This document shows positions 10,034 to 18,599 of a stretch of 25,037 bases of DNA, piece by piece (position 1 is the stretch's first letter; each line of letters opens with the position of its first letter). The translations under genes were made by a program, and so were the position numbers. The stretch comes from Polyrhizophydium stewartii (lineage: Eukaryota > Chytridiomycota > Chytridiomycetes > Rhizophydiales). The stretch is from assembly GCA_027604665.1 (NCBI GenBank), contig JADGIZ010000115.1, forward strand, positions 1 through 25,037, given 5' to 3'. The notes beneath the pieces were generated by a model. It was not told the origin of the DNA, ran no database searches, and saw nothing but the letters and a program-made list of their open reading frames with translations.

Positions 10034-10895
10034 TCATCCGCGTCGGAACACGCCAAATTGTCCTATCAGCTGCTCCCGGCGTTGCTCGATCCAAGCACCA
10101 TGTCGCTCGATCCGCGAGCGCTGGGCATCGAGTTCGTCGGCGATTGTTGCGTAGAATGCCTCGTTCGACTGCAACAGGGCCTCGAGATCGCGCAGTTTCT
10201 GGGCGATCTCGGCGCTAAAGTGCGCAAGATGGGAGGACAGATCGCCGGGTTTCTGCGCATCGGCGGCCTCGTCGACAGGCTGCGGGCTCGCCAACGCTCT
10301 GTGGGTCGAGCCACCGGGCAGCTCTCGAGCACGCAGGCTGTTGCTTGGCGGCTGCTCTGGTGGCGAGTGAGGCGCAGGGCTGGCGCTGCGGCGAGAGAAG
10401 TGGCTGGGTGCGGTGATGTCTCCACCACCGCGTTCATCGACATCGCTCCCGCTTCTGACAGAGACAGCATCCAGCTCCATAGTGTGAGCGTCCTGCGCCT
10501 GGGCATCCGTAGGCATCTTTTCGGGGTCCTGGACAAGGTCCTGGCTCAGGTCGATCCTCAGCGCAAGTGCGTCCACACGCCTCGTCTCGTTGCCGTCCTC
10601 GTGCAGAGGTAGCGAGTCAGGTTGCGCTGGTGGAGGCAGTGTGAGACGCTGCGATGGCTGTTGCACGTCAAGCGTCCTGCCCACCAGGTGCCGTGCCATC
10701 CGGTGGTCTCTTGGGATGATTGTCACGGGCTTCAGCTCGAGCGCCGGTGCCTGCCGCAGCAGCACTGCGATCGAGACCCGCTTTCCACGCTTCCAGGTGG
10801 GGGAGAACGAGGGGCTCGATCATGGTGCGCGAGACACGACAGATGGTGCGCAAAGCAAGACACAAACAGTTTTACTGGCATTTTGCAGAGCCCAT
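10034..10895 (-). CDS. Hypothetical protein with C-terminal helical (coiled-coil-like) segment
   Basis: Not recognised. The well-supported part is a minus-strand frame of about 240 codons ending at the TGA at 10034-10036. It holds an N-terminal region with mixed strands, a Ser/Pro/Asp-rich middle, and a C-terminal stretch of about 65 residues with Leu/Ile/Ala heptad character and many Glu/Arg/Gln. The in-frame codon at 10765 is GTG, and a TGA sits shortly upstream, so the 5' end needs an intron. One model that works is exon 1 at 10895-10876 (ATG plus five codons and two bases), intron 10875-10815 (61 bp, GTAAAA..GAG), exon 2 at 10814-10034, giving 266 residues. That intron has no CTGAC or CTAAC, and the ATG would lie only 15 bp after the metacaspase stop. 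An internal ATG around residue 45 is the alternative start. It may be transcribed close behind the metacaspase gene. Confidence 0.42.
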
Positions 10896-10910
10896 AGCGC
10901 GGCACAGCGC

Positions 10911-12245
10911 TCAGCCGAGGAAAAAGACGCTGTTGAGGACATCAATCTGGTGGGCGGTCGACATCTGTGGGATCTGCTGATACTTTCCATACAGCTTCTC
11001 GCGCAGACGGCGCAACAGGTCGGCTAGGTTCGGATTGGGCACCTCGCGCAGGACCGCAAGAAGCGCCCACGACATGGCGCCCGTGGCTTGGCCCTCAATA
11101 ACAGCGTCGGCTGAGGTCTGCTCGTCCTTGCAGCCAGAGAACATGAGGATGTCCGCGTCGCTGCCCTTCTCGGCCACCGTCTTCTTGTAGGCAGCATCGT
11201 GCTGCTCGGGATTCCCCTTGGGCTGGGCCAGCAGCGAGATGGCCTGGAACGCCTCGCGCGCGGCGGACTGGTGATCCTTCTTGAACATGGCGAGGCCGGC
11301 CTGGAGGCCGTGGCGCACAATCTCCTTTGTGTTGTCTCGGAAGGTGATCTGCAGGTTGCCGTCGATCGAGTACGTGTACGGCAGATCGATGCCCGACCCC
11401 GAGTGGCAGCAGTCGAACACGCACGTCAGGCGGGCGCCTTTGGGGAGCGGGCGCACGAGCAGGGCATTCATCTCGTCGTCGGTGATCTGGCCCGCCTGCT
11501 GGTAGTCGAGCGGCACAATCGTCTCGTCGTAGCCGTCGACCTCGTCGCCGTCCGTATCCTTTTGGCGCGATCCGTGGCCCGAGTAGTGCAGGAAGAAGGC
11601 GTCACCGGGCTGGGCGCCGGAAACCAGCCACTGGAATGCAGAGAGGATGTTCTGGCGGGTGGGGCGGCGCTGCGGGTCCTGCTGGTCGTCGGTCAGGATG
11701 AGCACCTCTTGAAAGACGTTGGCGGACCCGATGAAGCTGTTCATGTTCGTGACGTCCTGGATGCAGCCGCGCAGCGCCGAGTCTGTGCCGGCGTAGTTGA
11801 TGCCGATGAGCAGTGCTCGCGTGTGGCGGCCGCCGCCCGCCTGCTGGGCGTACTGGCGATGCTGCTCCTGGTTCACGACAGCGAGGCCCTGGTTGCGGTC
11901 GCGGGTGGCACGGGTCGCCGACGGACGAAGACAGCGAGCAGCACCGGGTTAGCGTGCCCAGGCTGCGAACGGGTGCGTGCGCAAGACGCAGCCAGCGGGC
12001 GAGGCAAAGGCACCCAGTGTACTGGAGCGCTGTGCGCGAGCACGCAAGCAGGCGCACCCCGGCCGGTCGGGTGTGCGGCCTCGTGTCACGGCGAGATCGC
12101 TCACCTGCGGCGGCTGCTGGCCAACGGCGGCGTCTCGGTTGCCGCCGACGCCGACCTGGCTGAGCAGGGGCTCGGCTTTGTCGAGCAGCTGGTCAATGTG
12201 CGACGCATCGACCTTCTTGAGAGCGTCAGAGAGACGTCCAAACAT
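10911..12245 (-). CDS. MCA1: Type I metacaspase
   Basis: Predicted 372-residue cysteine protease of the metacaspase family (clan CD, Arg/Lys-specific, usually calcium-activated; roles in stress, proteostasis and cell death). Exon 1 is 12245-12105 (47 codons) and exon 2 is 11888-10911. The 216-bp intron starts GTGAGC, contains CTAAC, and ends at the first AG after it. The catalytic dyad is visible: His152 in HYSGHG and Cys208 in DCCHSG. The p20-like part has the expected RALLIGINY start and an Asp-rich loop after the catalytic His. The p10-like end contains ILMFSGCKDEQTSADA. The N-terminal region is short and helical (MFGRLSDALKKVDASH) instead of the long Gln/Pro-rich prodomain of yeast Mca1. 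The exon 2 frame alone begins with GTG, which is why an upstream exon is needed. It is divergent from CFAP58 across 191 bp. Confidence 0.94.
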
Positions 12246-12436
12246 GTCGGCGGGTGGGTGCGAGTGTGGGTTGAGCGCTGTGGTGCGGTTCTGGGGAAAG
12301 ATGAAACAGGCTGGCGACCGGCCTGGATCACGATCGCAGCAGGGGCGGCACGTCCGCCCGCCTCGCCCGTCCCCCATCCACGCACGCAAGCCTGTGGGCA
12401 GCGGGACAGATATCGGCTTGCCCGCGGCCGCAGCAA
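12246..12436. promoter_or_regulatory. Short divergent promoter region, metacaspase / CFAP58
   Basis: Only 191 bp separate the two outward-facing ATGs, so the promoters of a protease gene and a flagellar gene overlap here. It is GC-rich, and I recognise no specific binding site. Confidence 0.5.
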
Positions 12437-15400
12437 ATGTCTGACGAGCAGGCTTATGAAGGCGACGCGCAGGACGAGCAGTATGACGACGGTGGCGACG
12501 AGTACAGCCAGGAGGACAGCGGCGGGGCAGGCGGGCAGGACGGCGGCGCCGAAGGCCAGTACGACGGCGAGTACGATGGCGGCGATGGCGACGACCAGCA
12601 GTCGGGCGACCCCGCAAGCGACCCGGCCAGATCCGAGCGCGTCGACGACGCGACAGCCAGCCAGCAGCAGCTCGAGTACGCAGATGGCGAGTACGTCGAC
12701 GCGCCAGACGGCGCAGGCACGTACGCCGAGCCCGAGGAATACGACGCGGCGGAAAGCGGCAGCGGTGCGCAGGATGACGCCGACGACGTCGAGCCTGACG
12801 ACCTCGAAGACGAGGACGAGGACCAGGACCTAGATGCCGAAGGCGACGGCGACGACGGCGGCGAAAAGTCGGCCGCCGCCATCCTCGGCTCGATGCTCAA
12901 GCCGCCCGGAGCCGACGGCAGCGATGGTGGCGACGCGGACGGCGCTGAGGGTGATGCCGGCGACGGCTATGGCAAGCGTACATCGGCGGCCAACTTTGAG
13001 GACGAAGCCGACGGCTCGGGCGAGGGCGAGGTGGCCATCTTTCAGGATCTGCAGCAGACGCTGCAGCAGCTCGCCGCGACACAGTCAAGCCCCGACCAGG
13101 AGCAGACGGTCGCGCGCCTCAATAACGAATGCGACAAGCTGCATCGCCTCTTCATCGGCTCGCGCAAGAATGAGAAGACACTCATGAAAAAGTGCCGCGA
13201 GCTCACCGCCGAGCTGAGCGCCAACGCATCCAAGGTGCAGGCTGCACTCAAGCTCAGCCAGAACGATCGCAGCACGATTGCATCCCTGCGCAAGGAGGTC
13301 AAGAAGGCGTGGAAGATGGTCGAGTCCGCCTCCGAAAAGGAGGCGCGCGCAAAGGATGTCGTCAACAGCCTCAAGAATGAGATCGAGGCGCTGCGCTCGA
13401 CCATGGCCGAGCAGGGCATGGCGCCGTCGAGCGCCGTGCCGTCGTCGAGCAACTTTGCGCGCAACAAGCTGCTGGAGCTGCAGATGGAGCAAGAGGATCA
13501 GCTCCGCAAAGTGACAAAGGCAAGCCACGCTCTGCGTGCCGGCTCAGCAGTTTGCAGAACACAATCGCTGACTTTGTGGTCCCGTTTTTGGCGAAATACA
13601 GGAGAAACAAACGCTCGAGCAGGAGCTTGCAAACGCATCGTCCGAGATCCGCACTCTCAAGATCGAGATTGAGGAGCAAAGCGAGAAAGTCACGTCGCTT
13701 ATGAGCGAGCGCACGCTCATGGACGAGGAGATGCTCACGCTCAAGGATCTCTTGGCGTCCAAGAAGGCCGAGCAAGACCGCGACATGCGCTCGCGCGGCA
13801 AGATCGAGCAGACGCTCAAGCAGACCATGGAGGCGTGGGAAAAACGCGAAGCCGAGATGAAGATCAAGATTGGCGAGACCAAGAGCCTGCGCGACCATGT
13901 CACCAAGCTTGAAATGCAGCTGCAGAACGAGCGCGTGCGGCTCGAGAAGAGCGACAAGGACCGCGAGCAGATGTCGACTCGCTTTGTCCGCCTTCAGCAA
14001 GAGTACGACGACCAGGTGCTCACGACGCAGCGCCTGCTCAACGAGAACCACGAGCAGGGCCGCGATCTCAAGGCGGGCGAAGAGGAGCTGTCGCGACTCA
14101 AGGAGAACTTTAAGCTCATTTCGCGAGCCAAGGAGACGCTGACAAAGAAGCTCAAGGGCGTCGAAGAGTCGCGCATGGGCGCCGAGATGGAGCGCGACTC
14201 GCTGCGGGTGCGCTGCACGGCTAGCAACTTGCACCAAGGGCGAGCGGCTGCTGACCCACGCGAAAATGCAGAGCACCAACTCGCATCTCAACCACGACAT
14301 TGAGGGTCTCCTCAAGGAGCTTGAGCAGACCAAGAAAAGCCTGGAAATGGCATCGCGCGAGCGTGATATTGCGCAAAAGAACTTTGTCAAGGCAACTGGC
14401 GCGACGCAAAAGCAGTTCAATGTGCTCAAGCTCGCCGAGCAGACACAGCGCAAGCTCGAGCAGGAGATCCAGGGCTACAAGGATGAGGCACAGAAAATGA
14501 GAAAGGTTCGGCTTGCCGAGCTAGTTCCATTCGGACAGCGCTCGCCGCGGTGCTGACGCCGACTAACGTGCTTGCCTGCATCTAGCTCATCTACACCCTG
14601 GAAAAAGACCGCGACAACAAAATCAACGAGGCGAGCAGGCTCGACCAGGTCATCATGACCAAGGACGAGGAGATGAAGATGAAGGACATGATCATCTTCG
14701 ACTCCAAGAAGAAGATTATCGAGTTTGAGCGCAAGCTCAAGGAGCAGCAGGCGCTCTACGAGAACGTGCGCGCCGATCGCAACGTTTACTCCAAGAACCT
14801 CATCGAGTCGCAGGATGAGATCACCGAGATGAAGCGCAAGCTCAAGATCATGAACCACCAGGTCGAGCAGCTGAAGGAGGAGATTGCATCCAAGGAGGCG
14901 GGTGAGTTTGTTCGCCTGGAACTTCTGCGTCTTAAACAGCGCCTGCTCTAACACGGTCTCCAGTGCTTGTCAAGGAGCACTTTGAGCACTCCAAGCTCGA
15001 GAAGGAGAAGGAGGCACTTTCGATCCAGATCGGCAAGCTGCAGCAGCAGTATGAGGAGGCCCAGCAGATGATCCAGAATCGTCAGGCAGAGGAAAACAAG
15101 CTGCGGCATATCATCACCGAGGCTGACGCCGAGCGTCTGCGCCAAAAGAAGGAGTACGACGCAGTTGTGCAGGAGCGCGTGAGTTTTGCCGGTGCACTAC
15201 GCTTGCCTCTGCGGCATGTTGACCCATGCGCTACTCGTGCTGCTGCGGCGCTCAGGACATTCTCGGCACGCAACTGATCCGTCGCAACGACGAGCTGTCG
15301 CTATTGTACGAGAAAATCAAGATCCAGACCTCGACGCTCAACAAAGGAGAGATCCAGTACCGCGAGCGGCTCGAGGACATTCGCGTGCTTCGGCTCGAAA

Positions 15401-16785
15401 TCAAGCGACTTCGCCGTGAAAAGGCGATCCTGCAAACCGAGACGCAGAACGTCGACAGTCTGCGCAACGAGATCTTTCGCCTGCAGCGCGACGTGCTGCG
15501 CGAGCGCACACGCGTCAAGGTGCTGGAGGAGGAGCTCGAGTCGCCCATGAACATCCATCGGTGGCGCAAGCTTGCTGGGTCGGACCCCTCGACGTACGAG
15601 CTGGTGACCAAGATCCAGACGCTGCAGAAGCGCCTGATTGCAAAGACCGAGGAGGTCGTCGAGAAGGAGCTCGTAATTCAGCAAAAGGAAAAGCTTTACA
15701 AGGAAGTCAAGGAGGTGCTGCAGCGCCAGCCCGGTCCCGAGGTCGTCGAGGAGCTGCGCGTCGTGCGCGACGCCGTCAAGACCAAGATGCGCGAGTGCAA
15801 GGCCCTCGCGTCTGAGCTCAACATGTACCACTCGCAGGTCAACGAGTACAAGTACGAGGTCGAGCGCTTGAGCCGCGAGCTGCAGGATCTCAAGAAAAAG
15901 TACTATCAGCTCAGGAAGCGGCACCAAGCCGAGAAGCGCGCGGAAGCCAACTCGCTCAAGGACCGCGTCCTGCTGCCAATCGGCGTCGATCGCGTGCCAT
16001 ACACACCGGGGGCCGCCGAGGCCATGTTTGCGCAGCAGCAGCAACAGCAGCAGCAGCAACCGCTCGGTCACCACTACGGCGACGATGGCGCTGGCGGCGC
16101 AGTCGGCATGGGCGGCTCGCTCGGCACTGCCAAGATCGGAAGCCGCGCGGCCACAACGGACAAGCCGCAGCCCATCAAGCCCAACCCGCCGTCGGGTCCT
16201 CGCTTCTCGGGCGGCGGCTTCAACATGTCGACCGGCCCCCAGCAGGTCGTGCACCTTGTCACCGCCGACGGCGCGCGCGACCAGATGGGCTCGCACCAAG
16301 GCGTGCTGTCGACCCACGACGCGAGCACGCCCAGCCTTCCACACCACATCCCGTCGCGCCAGTCGCACGACACGTACGGCGCGGTGCCGCCGCCGTCGAC
16401 CGTGCACACTCAGCTGCAGCAGAATCCTGGCGCGCAGGCCGGGCGGGCCGAGACCCAGGCGTCCCGCGACAGGCTTTCGAGCAACGGGAGCCTCGGCGCT
16501 CAGCAACAGCACCAGCAGCGGTCGCAGCCGCCGTCAATGCACTCGTCAAACAGCTCTGGCGCTCACATGTCCGACAACGGCGTGCACAGCGACCGCCATG
16601 CAAGCCAAACCGGCGCCATGGATCAAGAGCCCGTGCAGGACGAGGCAATGTCGGCGTCGGGCGACATGCCGCTGCCGCCGCTGCCGAACGCCGAGTCCAA
16701 GGATCTGCGCTCGACTCAGGGCTCGCTCGCAATGCAGCAGTCGGCCAACACACTCGAGCAATCCGAAGGATCGCAGCACAGCTAG
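12437..16785 (+). CDS. CFAP58: CFAP58 (CCDC147) cilia- and flagella-associated coiled-coil protein
   Basis: Predicted 1324 residues in six exons: 12437-13510, 13602-14207, 14272-14505, 14586-14901, 14964-15178 and 15256-16785. The five introns are 62-91 bp with GT..AG ends, and most have CTGAC or CTAAC before the acceptor. The joined frame is a nearly continuous coiled coil from about residue 200 to 1050. Family-diagnostic stretches appear at the splice joins: KMRKLIYTLEKDRDNKINEA at exon 3/4, and ERDILGTQLIRRNDELSLLY at exon 5/6. ESPMNIHRWRKLAGSDP follows at about 910. CFAP58 is an axonemal protein needed for motile flagella and sperm tails. Human CFAP58 is about 870 residues. The extra length here is an acidic Asp/Glu/Gly/Gln-rich N-terminal region (1-195) and a Gln/Ser/Gly/His-rich tail (about 1060-1324) with a nine-Gln run. 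The start is the first ATG after the metacaspase gene. Its presence implies a flagellated life stage. Confidence 0.94.
16033..16059 (+). repeat. CAG/CAA tract encoding nine Gln in CFAP58
   Basis: Nine consecutive Gln codons, mostly CAG with two CAA, lie in the disordered C-terminal tail of CFAP58. It is a candidate length-variable microsatellite. Confidence 0.85.
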
Positions 16786-16964
16786 TAGAATCACTCATGA
16801 ACCTCTTCCGTGTGCCATCAGTGTACCACACCGCATCGCTTGCTGGCGCCACAAAACGAGCCCGTCAACTAAACGCCCGCTGCGAGCATTCGTTTGTTCA
16901 TCGGACTTTCTGCAAACGTGCTACTGCCTGCAGTTGGGCGGTGTATACAGTAAAAGCTCGCCAA

Positions 16965-16982
16965 GGCTGCAGCGCCAAACAT
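16965..16982 (-). pseudogene. 18-bp antisense piece identical to the first six codons of RAE1-A
   Basis: Read on the minus strand, this is ATG TTT GGC GCT GCA GCC, the same 18 bases that begin RAE1-A at 20531-20514. Here it is not followed by RAE1 sequence: the frame runs into the CFAP58 downstream region and stops after about 34 codons. It marks the left breakpoint of the duplication. It is either a remnant of a RAE1 start or the chance sequence that later became the RAE1-A start at the internal junction. Confidence 0.6.
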
Positions 16983-17043
16983 TTTTGGCGGAAAGCTCTC
17001 TCACCCATCTCGTCCTCGAAACCAACTCCCGGCACCGCCGACA

Positions 17044-18213
17044 ATGGGTTGCTGCCCAGATCCGCCAGCAGCTGACACGCCTGACGGAGCAACATGCGCG
17101 CATGCGAGCAGCCAGAACCATTCCAGACAGCGTCCTCGACTCGACACGCTGCCGGCCGAGGTTCTGGGCATGATTGTGTCCTGGACCGACTTTGAGGACG
17201 TGCTGGTGCTGCGACGTGCCAGCACGAAGATGCACACACGGATGCGCGCCAGCGCGCCGCACCGCCTGCTGCACTTTGATTCTATCGACGCACTGCTTGC
17301 TGCGCTTGCTGCTCCACGCATCCCATTCCTGCTCGCATCGCAGCTCGCCAGGTTCCACAGACCGCCGCGAGATGCACAATCGCCAGAGACATCGCGCTCG
17401 CCGTCCGTGCAGCCAGATGCCGCGCCAGCGCGACACGCAACAAAGCGTGCGCACGAGGCACCACCAGGCCCGCGCTGTCTTCTGAGACGCAGGCTTCCCG
17501 TCATGCGCCTCGACGGATGCCTGATCACCGTCGGCCGCGCCGGCCGCATGCTGCTGGCCATCCGCCCGTCCGCATCTGTGTCGCGGTGGGCCAACCTCTC
17601 GACGCCCGCGATCGGCGACATGTGCGTGACAGTCAGATCCGCCGTCTCCATGCGCATGCCGCCCGCAGACGCGATCGCACGCATCGTCGCCGACGGCGCC
17701 GAGTCGTTCAGCATCGTCGTGCCGCGAGACGGTCGCCGCGGCAGCGTGCGCGACAGCGGCGTCGAGCTGCGCAGTGGCTGCTCGACGCAGCTTGCTGCAG
17801 ATGCCGACTGCGGCGACTCGCCCGCACGCACGTTCAGCGTGGCAGATGCGCCGCCGCCGGACCTCGGCGCGATCCTGCTTGGCCAGCTCATGGACGGATG
17901 CACGGTGCAGCGCATCGCAGACGGATACATTGGCTTCCACGAGGCGTCTGCAGAGTCGTTTCACGACTCGCATGCGTTTGGCCATGCTTGGGTCGACCCG
18001 ATCCACTGGCAGTCGTATCGGCTTGCACCGCAGCCCAGCGACAAGGCTGCAGGCTCAGACGCGCAAGAGTCGCAGCGGCCGCTTGTGGACTTTGTTGGAC
18101 ACGAGAGCAGCGCTGCGTCGTTCGATCTTGGGCACTATTCAGCCGCCAGCGTGCTGCAGTACCAGATCCTGATTGCGAGGCGATGGCGAGATCTGTATGG
18201 GCCGTTCTTCTGA
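17044..18213 (+). CDS. F-box protein, copy 1
   Basis: Single-exon gene for 389 residues. Residues about 33-70 match the F-box: LDTLPAEVLGMIVSWTDFED, then Val/Leu/Arg-rich helices with the typical spacing. F-box proteins usually recruit substrates to Skp1-Cullin-F-box ubiquitin ligases. The remaining 320 residues show no LRR, WD40 or Kelch repeats that I can recognise, so the substrate part is unknown. They include a Pro/Ser/Ala-rich stretch (about 105-145) and a Trp/Tyr-rich C-terminus ending in RRWRDLYGPFF. The protein starts MGCC, but residue 6 is Asp, so lipidation is doubtful. Only 79 bp upstream of the ATG are shared with copy 2; beyond that lies the CFAP58 3' region, so the two copies probably have different promoters. 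The gene is convergent with RAE1-A. Confidence 0.75.
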   Translation: MGCCPDPPAADTPDGATCAHASSQNHSRQRPRLDTLPAEVLGMIVSWTDFEDVLVLRRASTKMHTRMRASAPHRLLHFDSIDALLAALAAPRIPFLLASQLARFHRPPRDAQSPETSRSPSVQPDAAPARHATKRAHEAPPGPRCLLRRRLPVMRLDGCLITVGRAGRMLLAIRPSASVSRWANLSTPAIGDMCVTVRSAVSMRMPPADAIARIVADGAESFSIVVPRDGRRGSVRDSGVELRSGCSTQLAADADCGDSPARTFSVADAPPPDLGAILLGQLMDGCTVQRIADGYIGFHEASAESFHDSHAFGHAWVDPIHWQSYRLAPQPSDKAAGSDAQESQRPLVDFVGHESSAASFDLGHYSAASVLQYQILIARRWRDLYGPFF

Positions 18214-18599
18214 CTCGATGCAGAGCCGCACGGGCGACGGCGCTGATCAGCGGCTTCGCCAGGAGACAACGAGCGGCAAGTGCGTGAGAATGAAGGGTGC
18301 ACGGCAGGACAGAGGATGCGATCAAAGGTGTGTTTATCTGGCAAGCCTCGCAGGTCGCACTCGGAGCGCCGATGCATGGGCGAGGAGGGCATGGCAGCGC
18401 CGCGGAAACAACGAGCAGGATGAGATGCAGAGCCGCACGGCAAAGAACACAAGCGCGATGCAGAGGGAGCTTGGCGGCAGACACACTGCGCCTGAGCGTC
18501 GACTCGAGGCTTGACAGCAGGGCGAAAACATTGTCGGCGGGTTGGCTGCGTGAGACGAGCTTCGCCGAGCAAGAAGCGGGAACAGCGGTCGCCGCGCCA
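18214..18599. other. Convergent region between F-box 1 and RAE1-A
   Basis: These 386 bp should hold the 3' UTRs of both genes. The first about 300 bp are nearly identical to the same part of unit B. From about 18520 to the RAE1 stop the two units differ by substitutions and small indels. I find no coding frame that resembles a protein family. Confidence 0.55.

Noticed and set aside
11199..12833. 544-codon plus-strand frame
   Set aside because: Antisense to the metacaspase, whose catalytic motifs are clear. The right end overlaps CFAP58 in the wrong frame.
15301..16512. 403-codon minus-strand frame inside CFAP58
   Set aside because: Leu/Arg/His-rich antisense of a coiled-coil gene whose sense frame matches CFAP58 strongly.
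17044..17055. MGCC start of the F-box proteins as a myristoylation/palmitoylation signal
   Set aside because: Residues after Gly2 (CCPDPP) lack the small hydroxyl residue at position 6 usually needed. The evidence is too weak.
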